A DNA stretch of 64,000 bases from Hydrogenobacter sp. T-8 (GCF_011006175.1 NZ_CP048795.1:434001-498000), one strand, 5' to 3'; numbered from the stretch's first letter, positions 16,296-24,313 are shown. The notes: generated from the sequence alone by a model not told the origin. A program made the numbers and translations.

Positions 16296-17079
16296 GAGGA
16301 TAGTGGTAGGGGTTGACGGCTCAAAGCCCGGCTGGACCGCAAAGGACTACGCCTTTGAGCTTGGAGAAAGGCTTCAAGTTCCTGTGGTGGGAGTTCACAT
16401 AATAGATAACAGACTGCTTGAGGAGAGCTTTTTAGAGGACTTGGCGGGAGTGCTTGGCTTTACCTACTATCTTGGCATATCTCAGAAGGTAAGAGATTTT
16501 TTTGAGGAGCAGGCTAACACCCTTATAGAGGAGTTTCTCGCAGAGGGTAGACAAAGGGGTGTAAGGGTTTCCTCTTTTCAAACCATAGGCATACCCTACG
16601 AAGAGCTTGTCAAACAAGCAGACCCAGAGGATTTACTAATCATTGGAAGAAGAGGAAGGCGTCCCATAAAGGGCTTTTTCCTTAGCTCTACCGCAGAGGT
16701 AGTCTCAAGAAGGAGCAAGTCTCCAGTTATGCTTGTTCCTGAAGAGAAAAGGCACATAAGAAACATATGCCTTGCCTACGACGGTGGAGACATCTCAAAA
16801 AAAGCCCTTGAGCTTGCAAAGGAGCTCTCTAAGCTCTACAATGCCAGATTTTACGCTCTTTATGTGGGAGAGACACCTCCAGAAAGACCCGAAGGTGTTG
16901 AGTTAGAGGTCTTGCAAGGCATACCAGAGGAAAAGATAGTAAGCCATTGCAACGAGGGAGATGTGGACCTACTGCTTATGGGAGCCTATTCAAAGGGGAA
17001 AGTGAGAGAGCTATTTCTTGGAAGTATAACAAGCTTTGTCCTGCACCATATAAACATACCTCTTCTTTTGGTGAAGTAA
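16285..17079 (+). CDS. Tandem universal stress protein
   Basis: Two UspA domains in 264 residues: the first begins FKRIVVGVDGSKPGWTA, the second near residue 155 with IRNICLAYDGGDISKKAL. ATP-loop motifs are GRRGRRPIKGFFLSSTAEVV in domain 1 and GAYSKGKVRELFLGSITSFVL in domain 2 (GxxGxxxxxxxGS/T), so both can bind ATP. The TTG at 16285 overlaps gyrB by 11 bp and places the first strand at the usual distance. A cytosolic stress role is inferred from the family. Confidence 0.85.
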   Translation: MIFKRIVVGVDGSKPGWTAKDYAFELGERLQVPVVGVHIIDNRLLEESFLEDLAGVLGFTYYLGISQKVRDFFEEQANTLIEEFLAEGRQRGVRVSSFQTIGIPYEELVKQADPEDLLIIGRRGRRPIKGFFLSSTAEVVSRRSKSPVMLVPEEKRHIRNICLAYDGGDISKKALELAKELSKLYNARFYALYVGETPPERPEGVELEVLQGIPEEKIVSHCNEGDVDLLLMGAYSKGKVRELFLGSITSFVLHHINIPLLLVK

Positions 17080-17080
17080 G

Positions 17081-17752
17081 ATGGGAAAGCTCTATGTGGT
17101 TGCCACTCCCATAGGAAACTTGAAGGACATTACCCTAAGAGCCCTTGAGGTGCTCCAAAGCGTTAACTTCATAGCCTGCGAAGACACGCGCAGGACTTTG
17201 ATACTTCTTAACCACTACAACATAAAGGACAAAAAACTCATATCCTACTACGAGCCAAAGGAAAGCGTGCAAGTGCCAAAGGTTCTAAAGCTCCTTGAAA
17301 AGGAAGACGTTGCCCTTGTGTCAGACTCTGGCATGCCCTCCATCTCAGACCCAGGATACAGACTAATAAGAGCATGTGTGGAAAAGGGTATACCAGTAGA
17401 GGTAATCCCTGGACCCAGTGCGGTCCTTACTGCCCTTGTAGGCTCTGGTCTTCCAACAGACAGGTTTACCTTTGTAGGCTTTCTGCCAAGGAAAGGGCTT
17501 GAAAAGTTCTTTGAGGAGTTAAAGGCTTACAAGGATAGCACCATAATAGCCTTTGAATCACCCAACAGAGTGGTAAAAAGTCTACAGGTTATGGAGAAGG
17601 TATATGGCTCGGAAGTTCCTCTTTGTGTGGCGCGTGAGCTTACAAAGATACACGAGGAGTATATAAGGGGCAAGCTCTCTGAGGTCTTAAAGGATTTGGA
17701 AAGTAGGGGAGAGGTAAAAGGAGAAATTGTGTTGATATGGAGGTTGCCATGA
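17081..17752 (+). CDS. rsmI: 16S rRNA (cytidine-1402 2'-O) methyltransferase
   Basis: The 223-residue SAM-dependent enzyme opens LYVVATPIGNLKDITLRAL, the RsmI hallmark, with CEDTRRT, LVSDSGMPSISDPGYRL and the VIPGPSAVLTAL loop of the tetrapyrrole-methylase fold. It 2'-O-methylates C1402 in the decoding centre. It is shorter than the roughly 280-residue E. coli protein because the small C-terminal domain is missing. It starts 1 nt after usp and overlaps bioA by ATGA. Confidence 0.92.
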   Translation: MGKLYVVATPIGNLKDITLRALEVLQSVNFIACEDTRRTLILLNHYNIKDKKLISYYEPKESVQVPKVLKLLEKEDVALVSDSGMPSISDPGYRLIRACVEKGIPVEVIPGPSAVLTALVGSGLPTDRFTFVGFLPRKGLEKFFEELKAYKDSTIIAFESPNRVVKSLQVMEKVYGSEVPLCVARELTKIHEEYIRGKLSEVLKDLESRGEVKGEIVLIWRLP

Positions 17753-19089
17753 TAGACCCTCTTCTCCTTGAAAGGTGGGACAAGGAATACTTTTGGCATC
17801 CCTTTACACAGATGAAGGTCTACAGAGAGGAAGAAAACCTCATCTTTGAAAGGGGAGAGGGTGTGTATCTTTATGATATAAAGGGTAGAAGGTTCATAGA
17901 TGCCATATCCTCCCTATGGTGCAACGTGCACGGACACAACCATCCAAAGCTAAACAAGGCGTTAATTGACCAACTTCAGAAGGTGGCACACACCACAACA
18001 CTTGGAAGCTCCAACGTGCCAGCTATCCTCTTGGCTAAAAGGCTCGTGGAAATAGCACCAAAGGGGCTTACAAAGGTCTTTTATTCGGAGGATGGTGCGG
18101 AAGCGGTGGAAATTGCCATAAAACTGGCATACCAATACTGGAGGAATAAGGGAGAGAAAAGAAAAGCCTTTATTACCCTATCAGAAGCCTATCACGGAGA
18201 CACGCTGGGCGCGGTTAGTCTTGGGGGCATAGACCTCTTTCATGGAACATACAAAGACCTACTCTTTGAAAGCATTAAACTTCCATCACCCTACATCTTT
18301 TGCAAAGAAAAATACGGAAGGCTTTGCGATGAGTGTAAGCAAGAGCTTTTGAATATGCTTGAGGAAATACTCAAGAGCAGAGAAGATATAGTGGCGGTGA
18401 GCTTGGAAGCAGGCATTCAAGGTGCAGCTGGCATGCTACCCTTTCCAAGAGGCTTTCTAAGAGGTGTTAGAGAGCTCACAAGGAAATACAACACTTTGCT
18501 TATAGTGGATGAGGTGGCAACAGGCTTTGGAAGAACTGGAGCTATGTTTTACTGCGAGCAGGAGGAAGTAAGTCCAGACTTTATGTGCCTTGGCAAGGGA
18601 ATAACGGGTGGATATCTGCCTCTGGCAGCAACCTTAACCACCGAAGAGGTCTTTAATGCCTTTCTTGGAGAGTTTGGAGAGCTAAAGCACTTTTATCATG
18701 GACACACCTACACGGGCAACAACCTTGCCTGTGCGGTAGCTCTGGCAAACTTAGAGGTCTTTGAGGAGGAGAGAACCCTTGAAAAGCTCCAGCCAAAGAT
18801 AGAACATCTCAGAAAGAGGCTTGAAGAGTTTTGGGAGCTTAAGCATGTAGGAGACGTGCGTCAGCTTGGCTTTATGGCAGGTATAGAGTTGGTAAAGGAT
18901 AAAAAAACTGGTGAAAGGTTTCCTTATGGAGAAAGAACAGGCTTTAAAGTGGCTTATAAGTGCAGAGAAAGAGGGGTATTTTTGAGACCTTTGGGGGATG
19001 TTATGGTCTTGATGATGCCTTTGGTGATTAGTATTGAGGAAATGGACCATGTTTTGGATACCTTGAAGTGGGCTATTGGGAGTTTGTAG
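17749..19089 (+). CDS. bioA: Adenosylmethionine-8-amino-7-oxononanoate aminotransferase
   Basis: PLP enzyme of biotin synthesis that aminates 7-keto-8-aminopelargonate using SAM. The product (446 residues from 17749) begins MIDPLLLERWDKEYFWHPF; FWHPFTQM and SSLWCNVHGHNHP are typical of BioA, DEVATGFGRTG binds PLP and CLGKGITGGYLPLAAT carries the Schiff-base lysine. The ATG at 17749 was chosen over 17737 because GGAGGT lies 5 nt upstream and it forms ATGA with rsmI. It is convergent with the HEPN gene. Confidence 0.93.
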   Translation: MIDPLLLERWDKEYFWHPFTQMKVYREEENLIFERGEGVYLYDIKGRRFIDAISSLWCNVHGHNHPKLNKALIDQLQKVAHTTTLGSSNVPAILLAKRLVEIAPKGLTKVFYSEDGAEAVEIAIKLAYQYWRNKGEKRKAFITLSEAYHGDTLGAVSLGGIDLFHGTYKDLLFESIKLPSPYIFCKEKYGRLCDECKQELLNMLEEILKSREDIVAVSLEAGIQGAAGMLPFPRGFLRGVRELTRKYNTLLIVDEVATGFGRTGAMFYCEQEEVSPDFMCLGKGITGGYLPLAATLTTEEVFNAFLGEFGELKHFYHGHTYTGNNLACAVALANLEVFEEERTLEKLQPKIEHLRKRLEEFWELKHVGDVRQLGFMAGIELVKDKKTGERFPYGERTGFKVAYKCRERGVFLRPLGDVMVLMMPLVISIEEMDHVLDTLKWAIGSL

Positions 19090-19093
19090 TGGT

Positions 19094-19528
19094 TTAGCCT
19101 ATGGCTTTCAGTTTTACTTCTAAAGTTTCCACTTCTATGAATAGCCTCTTTGAAAAATTCACTACATTTTCAAAAATCTCTGCTAATTCCTCTGGAATAT
19201 AGGCGTGGGCTATCTTGTTCCTCAAAAGCCTTGCGGATATCCATAGCTCCACATCTTGAAGGTATCCAGCTCTTTGGAGTTTCAAAAGCCTATCTCTCAA
19301 AGTGGCAGACTTCTCGCCGTAAAGATACAGCTCAAGAGATACAAAAAAACTCAAAGCTGTCTCCACAAACTTTTCAAACCTAAAGCTCATAGCATCATAA
19401 CTTTCAAGCTCTTCTGGCTCATAGCTCTTATTTGGGTCGTAGGGTACATAGCCTTTCACAGAAAACTCCAAGAGTCTTTTGGCTTTAAGTAAGTCCTCAA
19501 AGCTCTTCAAGAGAAATTCTTTTTGCAT
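19094..19528 (-). CDS. HEPN-domain protein of a HEPN/MNT pair
   Basis: The 144-residue helical protein carries RLLRNKIAHAY near residue 103, the R-x(4)-H motif of HEPN ribonucleases. In the two-gene HEPN/MNT toxin-antitoxin type the HEPN protein is an RNase toxin that the nucleotidyltransferase AMPylates to neutralise it. It follows the MNT gene with a 32-bp overlap, which supports a functional pair. Both are intact. The toxin role is inferred from the family and was not seen here directly. Confidence 0.8.
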   Translation of the reverse strand: MQKEFLLKSFEDLLKAKRLLEFSVKGYVPYDPNKSYEPEELESYDAMSFRFEKFVETALSFFVSLELYLYGEKSATLRDRLLKLQRAGYLQDVELWISARLLRNKIAHAYIPEELAEIFENVVNFSKRLFIEVETLEVKLKAIG

Positions 19529-19784
19529 TCTTCAAAACCTCTCTATAAAACTCCGTGTCTCTGTATACCAACACATCAATACTCTGGTCGCATTCCAAAA
19601 GAAACTTGGTTTGAACCCTTAGTGCAAGCTCCACTGGGTTTTCAGGGTTTTTGGGAACTAGCAAAATATCTATATCTCCACCCTTCAGGTCTTCTCTCAG
19701 CCTTGAACCAAATATATAAACCTCCCCTTCAAAGCCTTCCAAAGCCTTCTTAAGGGCTCTTTTTTCTTCCTCCGTCAAACGCAT
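19497..19784 (-). CDS. Minimal nucleotidyltransferase (MNT) of a HEPN/MNT pair
   Basis: A 95-residue protein with the polymerase-beta-type motif FGSRLREDLKGGDIDILL (about 26-43): GSR, GGDID and the later IDVLVY acidic residue make the metal site. MNT antitoxins transfer AMP to the HEPN toxin encoded next. It is the first gene of the pair and starts 13 nt from ygfZ, so it may be co-transcribed with it. Confidence 0.84.
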   Translation of the reverse strand: MRLTEEEKRALKKALEGFEGEVYIFGSRLREDLKGGDIDILLVPKNPENPVELALRVQTKFLLECDQSIDVLVYRDTEFYREVLKNAKRISLEEL

Positions 19785-19797
19785 AATGTTAAATATT

Positions 19798-20700
19798 CTA
19801 CTCTTTACCCTCTTCGCAAAGTTTTAAAACTCTTACCCTCTTACCTTCGCTTGTCTCAAAGTCTTTTTGCTCTTCTGCCTTTGCTCTCAAAAGGTATCCG
19901 AGAGCAAGACTACTTCTCGGACTTACAGAAGTTATAATTCCTATATCTTTGTTCTCTGTCCTTATCTTTTCTCCTTCCTTTAGACCTTCTCCTTCAAGGA
20001 GTGCCAAAGCCCTCGCAGGTCTTCCTCTATAATAGACCCTTGCTATGGCTTCTTGACCCACATAACAGCCTTTTGTGAGGCTAATGGCTTCCTTTAAAAT
20101 ACAGGCTTCCAGAGGAGAAAAACCTTCCCTTAGTTCCTTTCCAAGTTTTGGAATAAGTCTTTGGATGCGTATGTCCTCGTATTCCTCCTCAGATAGCATA
20201 TCCTTCGTATCCAATGAAAGTTCAGAAACTTGACCTATTATCTCATAACCCTCCTCCCTTAGTCTTATAGGATTGCGGGTTAAAAGCATGTTGTCAAGAG
20301 ATTTCACCTCAAAATCTCCAAGCTCCACACCAAAATGCTCTCTTATAAACTCCCTTACACCCTCTCCAAATAGGAAAATATGCTCCATATCAAGGGCTTC
20401 AAAGTAGACCCTCATAGAAAGTTTAAGACGGTTAAACTCCTCAATCACATGGCTAACGTCCAAAGGCGTATCAAGAAGGTAGTGGTCTGCGAGCTTGTAT
20501 ACATAAAACTCTCCTATGGGAAAACCGTTTTGTCTTAGCCAAAGGTTATAGGTAAGTGTGTTTTCCTTCATACCTCTTATATCGTTGCTTAAAAGATTAT
20601 GCAGAAAGGCGGTATGTTCTTCTACCATGCCCTTTGGGAGAAGTTTTCCCTGCTTGCCATAAACTTTTATCTTGCCTCTTTTTAGTCTTATCCAACGCAT
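19798..20700 (-). CDS. ygfZ: YgfZ/GcvT-like folate-binding protein
   Basis: The 300-residue protein has the YgfZ signature KGCYVGQEAIARVYYRG near residue 215, with the conserved cysteine, in a GcvT-like fold. YgfZ uses folate to help repair or assemble certain Fe-S proteins, such as radical-SAM MiaB. That role suits a cell with many Fe-S enzymes, including the hydrogenase here. It is leftward and ends 13 nt before the MNT start codon. Confidence 0.87.
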   Translation of the reverse strand: MRWIRLKRGKIKVYGKQGKLLPKGMVEEHTAFLHNLLSNDIRGMKENTLTYNLWLRQNGFPIGEFYVYKLADHYLLDTPLDVSHVIEEFNRLKLSMRVYFEALDMEHIFLFGEGVREFIREHFGVELGDFEVKSLDNMLLTRNPIRLREEGYEIIGQVSELSLDTKDMLSEEEYEDIRIQRLIPKLGKELREGFSPLEACILKEAISLTKGCYVGQEAIARVYYRGRPARALALLEGEGLKEGEKIRTENKDIGIITSVSPRSSLALGYLLRAKAEEQKDFETSEGKRVRVLKLCEEGKE

Positions 20701-20745
20701 GTTTGAATATTAAAGGAAAGTTGGTATTTTCTTCAATGACCACTG

Positions 20746-21561
20746 TCAATAGTTGGTAATAATTAGCTCATGCTCTCCCTTTCCACGCATATCTCCCTTG
20801 CAGTTTATAAACCTTGCTGTGTTTACAACTTTAATTCTGTAGCCCTTATATAGGTTTTTTATAAAGTCAGTATTGGAGTTGGTCAGCATTAGATAAACTC
20901 CTTTTTTGTCTAATTCTACAAACAAGTCTCTAAGCCTTATATGGTCTTTTTCTGTGAAATTTTCCCTTGTGTAGTTTGAAAATGTAGAGTAATAGGGAGG
21001 GTCAAAGTAGACAAAGTCTCCCGCTTTTGCTTTTTTGCATGTTTCTTCAAAATCTCCACACAACACCTCTAAATCACATGACCTTAAAAATTCAGAAACC
21101 GCCCTGAGGTTTTCCTCATCCACTATTTTAGGATTTTTGTATCTTCCAAAAGGCACGTTGAACTCTCCCTTAGAGTTTTCTCTGTATAGTCCATTGTAGC
21201 AAGTTTTGTTAAGGTAGATAAACCTACTTGCTCTTTTAATGGGGTCAAGGCTTTTGGGGTCTATGGCTCTTATCCTGTAGTAATATTCTGGAGTATTTTT
21301 GTGCATCTTTAGGTCTTCTATGATGTCTTCCACATGGTCTTTTATCACAAGATATGCTTTTATTAGCTCTTGATTTATATCTCCAATTATAGCCTTTCGT
21401 GGCTGAACTTGGAAAAACAGAGCACCACCTCCCACAAAAGGCTCTATGTAAGTTTCATAGTTTTTTGGCATATAGGCTACCAGCAAGTTTACTATTTGCC
21501 TTTTCCCACCCGCCCATTTTACAAAGGGTTTGGGTTTTGTCCTCTTTGCAAAAATTTTCAT
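20746..21561 (-). CDS. dam: DNA adenine N6-methyltransferase (Dam/D12 class)
   Basis: A 271-residue methylase with KPFVKWAGGKRQIVNLL (SAM-binding FxGG-type motif I, followed by EPFVGGGALFF) and catalytic DPPYYSTFSNYT near residue 180. These put it in the alpha-class D12 family that methylates adenine, commonly in GATC. No restriction endonuclease is beside it, so it is either an orphan methylase or half of a lost system. The sequence just upstream (21562-21790) holds no convincing partner. Confidence 0.9.
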   Translation of the reverse strand: MKIFAKRTKPKPFVKWAGGKRQIVNLLVAYMPKNYETYIEPFVGGGALFFQVQPRKAIIGDINQELIKAYLVIKDHVEDIIEDLKMHKNTPEYYYRIRAIDPKSLDPIKRASRFIYLNKTCYNGLYRENSKGEFNVPFGRYKNPKIVDEENLRAVSEFLRSCDLEVLCGDFEETCKKAKAGDFVYFDPPYYSTFSNYTRENFTEKDHIRLRDLFVELDKKGVYLMLTNSNTDFIKNLYKGYRIKVVNTARFINCKGDMRGKGEHELIITNY

Positions 21562-21765
21562 GATTAACCACCTTTGAGAGTAGCAATGCTAATAATTTTG
21601 TATATCTCCTCTCCTCTTTTAATAGCGTCAAGTTTGAGGAGTCGCATGGAAGGTTTTCTTTTTAGCCATAATATAAACCAAAAACCCAAAAAGCTCTACT
21701 GACAGCTACAAAATAGAGAATTATAGGTTGCTTCAATAATGTTCACAAAGCCTAATTAGAAACTG
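21562..21765. other. Gene-poor stretch upstream of dam
   Basis: About 200 bp without a convincing gene. A 27-codon minus-strand frame (21647 to 21564, starting MRLLKLDAIKRGEEIY) ends 3 nt before the dam ATG, but has no ribosome site and no recognised match. It may be a leader peptide or the tail of a lost gene. Confidence 0.3.
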
Positions 21766-21782
21766 GGCTCCCAGAGGGAGCC
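21766..21782 (-). terminator. Hairpin after the lipoprotein gene
   Basis: GGCTCCC (21766-21772), AGA, GGGAGCC (21776-21782): perfect 7-bp stem 11 bp beyond the stop of the leftward lipoprotein gene. The following minus-strand sequence is only moderately T-rich, so efficiency is uncertain. Confidence 0.55.
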
Positions 21783-21793
21783 GAAGGTGTGTT

Positions 21794-22340
21794 TTATTGA
21801 GGGAATGTAACTTGCAAAGTTCTAACTGTGCAGTTGGTAAAAAGATCATTGCAAGCTCTCACCACTATATAGCCGTTGCCTCTGGTTGTAATAGCCTTTG
21901 ATGTAGGAGAAGCGGTGCTACCACGAACTTTGCAGAGAGTGGAAGGCGTGCCGAGTAGGTTTCTTACCTCGCACTCAAGCACACCACTTGACCCACAACC
22001 TGTAAAAATTTGAAATCCGGGTCCGCAATTGCTCTGAGCTAGTCTGTAGAGACCGGTAAGGGGTGATGCAGGGACCTCTGGCTTATCATACTCAAAAAAA
22101 CTCAATGTGATAGTTTCCTGTAGCTGAGCCACTCAAGGATACGCTCCAGCTTATGCTATAGGTGTTCCCAACTTGAATGTTATTGCTGGGTGATATGCTG
22201 AGGGAAGTTATGCTTATTGTTCCACCACCACCGCCACCACCCCCTACAGGCAAACCTATGTCTCCACCGCCACCTCCTCCACCGCAGGAGAAGGCAAAAA
22301 GTGCAAGGGCTGAAAGTCCTGCTAAGGTAGCTTTTCTCAT
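21794..22340 (-). pseudogene. Poly-glycine lipoprotein with Ig-like domain, frameshifted in a T7 run
   Basis: The first part (22340-22092, 82 residues) starts MRKATLAGLSALALFAFSC followed by Gly repeats: a lipoprotein signal peptide with lipobox cysteine at 19 and two glycine runs, then a beta-rich ITSLSISPSNNIQVGNTYSI segment. At a run of seven T (minus strand, near 22095) the frame meets TGA, while a second frame (EYDKPEVPASPLTGLYRL and onward) continues to 21794. Removing one T joins them into a 181-residue protein that ends in a cysteine-containing beta domain. It is a mutated, phase-variable or mis-assembled cell-surface lipoprotein. It diverges from the CARF gene. Confidence 0.7.
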
Positions 22341-22390
22341 CTCAACACCTCCTTAGGTTTTTTGCTATTTACTACATACAACCCCCATCT

Positions 22391-22406
22391 TGTCAGAAAT
22401 CTGACA
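22391..22406. promoter_or_regulatory. Inverted repeat between the lipoprotein and CARF genes
   Basis: TGTCAGA-AA-TCTGACA is a perfect 7-bp inverted repeat in the 90-bp divergent region, 25 bp before the CARF GTG start. TATATT (22417-22422) could be the -10 of the CARF operon, which would put this repeat over its -35 region, as for a repressor site. Confidence 0.5.
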
Positions 22407-22430
22407 CCGAGACCTATATATTTATGAATT

Positions 22431-23177
22431 GTGAGAACCGCAGAAGTTCAAAAAAACCTAAGGCAACTTTTGGGAGACATAAAAAGTAAGGAAGGTTTGG
22501 CTATAGTCATATTGGTAGCCCTCTTCTATGGGTGGTTTCCAGATAGCATAAAAGACCTCTTAGGTGAGCTATTGCCAAACGAATGGGTGTCTCTCATTCT
22601 CTTGGTTTTGTCCATCCTCATTCTCCTAATACTCTACTGGCTTTTGAAACGTTTAATAAGCAAAATAGCAGGGGTTAAATATGAAGTGGAAACTTACGAC
22701 CAGCAAGAGCTGAAGAAGGTGAAGGTGCTAATGATGGGATTAAGTATACCTCGTCTTGACCCAAAGCAAGGTCATAATTGGAGTCAGCAGGAGTTTTTGA
22801 TAAAAAAGTGCTTGGAACAAGGTGCTAAGTTAAAGAAAGTTGTAGTAATTCCTTCTCCAGAAAGTGTAAAATACTCTAAGGAGTTTGTTGAATACATGCG
22901 GACAAATGCAGAGATAGAACACCACATTTTTGAATTTAGTGAGGCAGTGGACTATGAGGATATGTTGGGCTTACAGAGAACTTTCAACAAAGCAATAGAA
23001 AGTCTCAAGGCACAGGGCTACAAGGAAAAGGAAATCTTAATAGACATAACCGCTGGGACTAAAACTTTTAGCGTGGTAGCCTCTTCTTTGACTTTTGACA
23101 ATGATATTCGCATGTGCTATGTGAACAACAAAAAGCAGGTGGTTATCTTTGATATGGTAGTAGTCAAAGAAGACTAA
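22431..23177 (+). CDS. Membrane-anchored CARF-like protein (putative cyclic oligoadenylate sensor)
   Basis: A 248-residue protein with two predicted membrane helices (about 21-38 and 51-75), a basic linker, and a cytosolic Rossmann-like domain from about 97. That domain contains VKVLMMGLSIPRLDP (first strand and loop) and ILIDITAGTKTFSVVAS (202-218); the D-I-T-x-G-T-K-x-[FM]-S motif is characteristic of CARF/Card1-Can2-like ligand domains. CARF proteins bind cyclic oligoadenylates made by Cas10. A TM-CARF protein (Cam1) is known to act at the membrane; this one has two helices and no separate nuclease domain. It heads the CalpS/T/L gene block, 19 bp before the next gene. The GTG start is inferred. 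Confidence 0.75.
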   Translation: MRTAEVQKNLRQLLGDIKSKEGLAIVILVALFYGWFPDSIKDLLGELLPNEWVSLILLVLSILILLILYWLLKRLISKIAGVKYEVETYDQQELKKVKVLMMGLSIPRLDPKQGHNWSQQEFLIKKCLEQGAKLKKVVVIPSPESVKYSKEFVEYMRTNAEIEHHIFEFSEAVDYEDMLGLQRTFNKAIESLKAQGYKEKEILIDITAGTKTFSVVASSLTFDNDIRMCYVNNKKQVVIFDMVVVKED

Positions 23178-23196
23178 GCTATAATCTTATTAACGG

Positions 23197-23649
23197 ATGG
23201 AAAAGCTCAAAGGTTTTGAGAAACTTTTTGAGAAAAAGTTAGGGGACGAAGAGAAAATCGTAGCTTCTGGGGAGAGGTTCTTGGGGGTTTTTACCGGTGA
23301 GACCTTATCAAGGCTTGAAGACCTTCTCAGGTTAGACCTTGGAGTATACAAGACAAGAAGGAGAAGACCTTTTATAGGAAAGCTTGAAAGGGACTTTTAC
23401 CTTATTGTCTTTCTAACTACAAAAACCTACTCAAAACGCAGGGTAGACCTCAGCCTTTGCTATAGGGGTAAAAATAAAGCATGTCAAAGCCTTGATGTAG
23501 AGTGCTTTATTTTAAGAGACAGAAACAGACAAGAGGTGCTTGCCTATATGGTGCATAAGGATAGGTTTAGCCAGTTTAAATACGAATTCTGTGGCACATG
23601 TAGAGACCTTGAGTTTCTTGATAGCTTAAGAAGGGAGTATTTTAGATGA
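23197..23649 (+). CDS. Unrecognised 150-residue protein in the CARF/Calp block
   Basis: I do not recognise this protein. It has 150 residues, is basic and soluble, without signal or membrane segment. The middle is beta-rich (DFYLIVFLTTKTYSKRR) and the C-terminal half has five cysteines (LCYRGKNKAC, VECFILRD and EFCGTC), which could bind zinc. It is coupled by ATGA to the sigma-like gene and lies 19 bp after the CARF gene, so it is probably part of the same unit. TATAAT at 23180-23185 could give an internal promoter. Possible roles, all speculative: a transcription co-factor, an anti-sigma element, or an RNA-binding effector. Confidence 0.7.
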   Translation: MEKLKGFEKLFEKKLGDEEKIVASGERFLGVFTGETLSRLEDLLRLDLGVYKTRRRRPFIGKLERDFYLIVFLTTKTYSKRRVDLSLCYRGKNKACQSLDVECFILRDRNRQEVLAYMVHKDRFSQFKYEFCGTCRDLEFLDSLRREYFR

Positions 23650-24086
23650 AAGACTACAAACAACTTATCTCTGGCTTTTTGTATGGTGGTGTAAAGGAAG
23701 AGAACTATATGAAAAAGCTAATAAGGTCCTCGTTGAGCCAGTATATGGATGCCTTGCTAAGGAGAAAATTCGGAGATGACTACGAGGAAGAAGTCCTATC
23801 TGAGCTGAGGCTTAGGCTAATAAACAACAAAGACTATCTGCAGAGGTTAGAGTATATAAACCTACATTATTTGAAAACTCTCATAAGAAACTTCTTAATA
23901 GACATTATAAACGGTGAGAGGATAGAGGTTTACAGTCTTCAGGAACAGGTTTTTGAGGAAGAGAATGCCAAGCCTGTATTATACGAAGATATACTGAGGG
24001 ATGAGAGAAACTCTTTTGCGGATGCAGAGGGTGGCACGCTTTTTGAGACACTTATGAAAAACCTCAAGGATAGAGTGATACGATAG
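23646..24086 (+). CDS. calpS: CalpS-like sigma factor, region 2 part (split gene)
   Basis: The 146-residue frame carries a helical domain; YINLHYLKTLIRNFLIDIIN (about 75-94) resembles sigma region 2 of ECF-like factors. A linker with many acidic residues follows, then LKDRVIR just before the TAG at 24084-24086. The next frame (24086-24313) continues exactly with the sigma region 4 pattern, so the two together make a two-domain sigma of about 222 residues if one base is added near 24080. Known CalpS is an ECF-type sigma factor held by CalpT and released by CalpL cleavage. Whether this copy is broken, mis-sequenced or made as two chains is unresolved. Confidence 0.68.
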   Translation: MKDYKQLISGFLYGGVKEENYMKKLIRSSLSQYMDALLRRKFGDDYEEEVLSELRLRLINNKDYLQRLEYINLHYLKTLIRNFLIDIINGERIEVYSLQEQVFEEENAKPVLYEDILRDERNSFADAEGGTLFETLMKNLKDRVIR

Positions 24087-24313
24087 TGCTGTGCTATTAC
24101 TTTTATAAGTATCTGTATAACTCGGAGATGGAGCTGAGGGATATTTCTAAGGATAACCTGTACAAGAGGTGGGAAAGGTTAAGAAAGGGTAAGTTGAGGG
24201 AGATTTTAAGTGATGCTTCTGCGGAGGAGATTAGGGTTGTGGCGGAGAGGTTTCTGTCAGAGGTTTGCCAGAAAAAGGGTTATATATGTAATGAAAGAGG
24301 AGAGCTGTCATGA
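24086..24313 (+). CDS. calpS: CalpS-like sigma factor, region 4 part
   Basis: A 75-residue frame starting at GTG 24086, which overlaps the preceding TAG by one base (TAGTG), a layout that permits re-initiation. MELRDISKDNLYKRWERLRKGKLREIL has the helix-turn-helix of sigma region 4 that contacts the -35 box. A tail of about 30 residues follows. It is coupled by ATGA to the CalpT-like gene. Fusion to the preceding frame needs one extra nucleotide; the frame is open back to 24074, so the break lies between 24074 and 24086. Confidence 0.62.
   Translation: MLCYYFYKYLYNSEMELRDISKDNLYKRWERLRKGKLREILSDASAEEIRVVAERFLSEVCQKKGYICNERGELS

Noticed and set aside
19094-19784. HEPN/MNT pair as part of the CRISPR effector block
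   Set aside because: It is 2.6 kb away on the other strand, tied to ygfZ, and is a standard toxin-antitoxin type.
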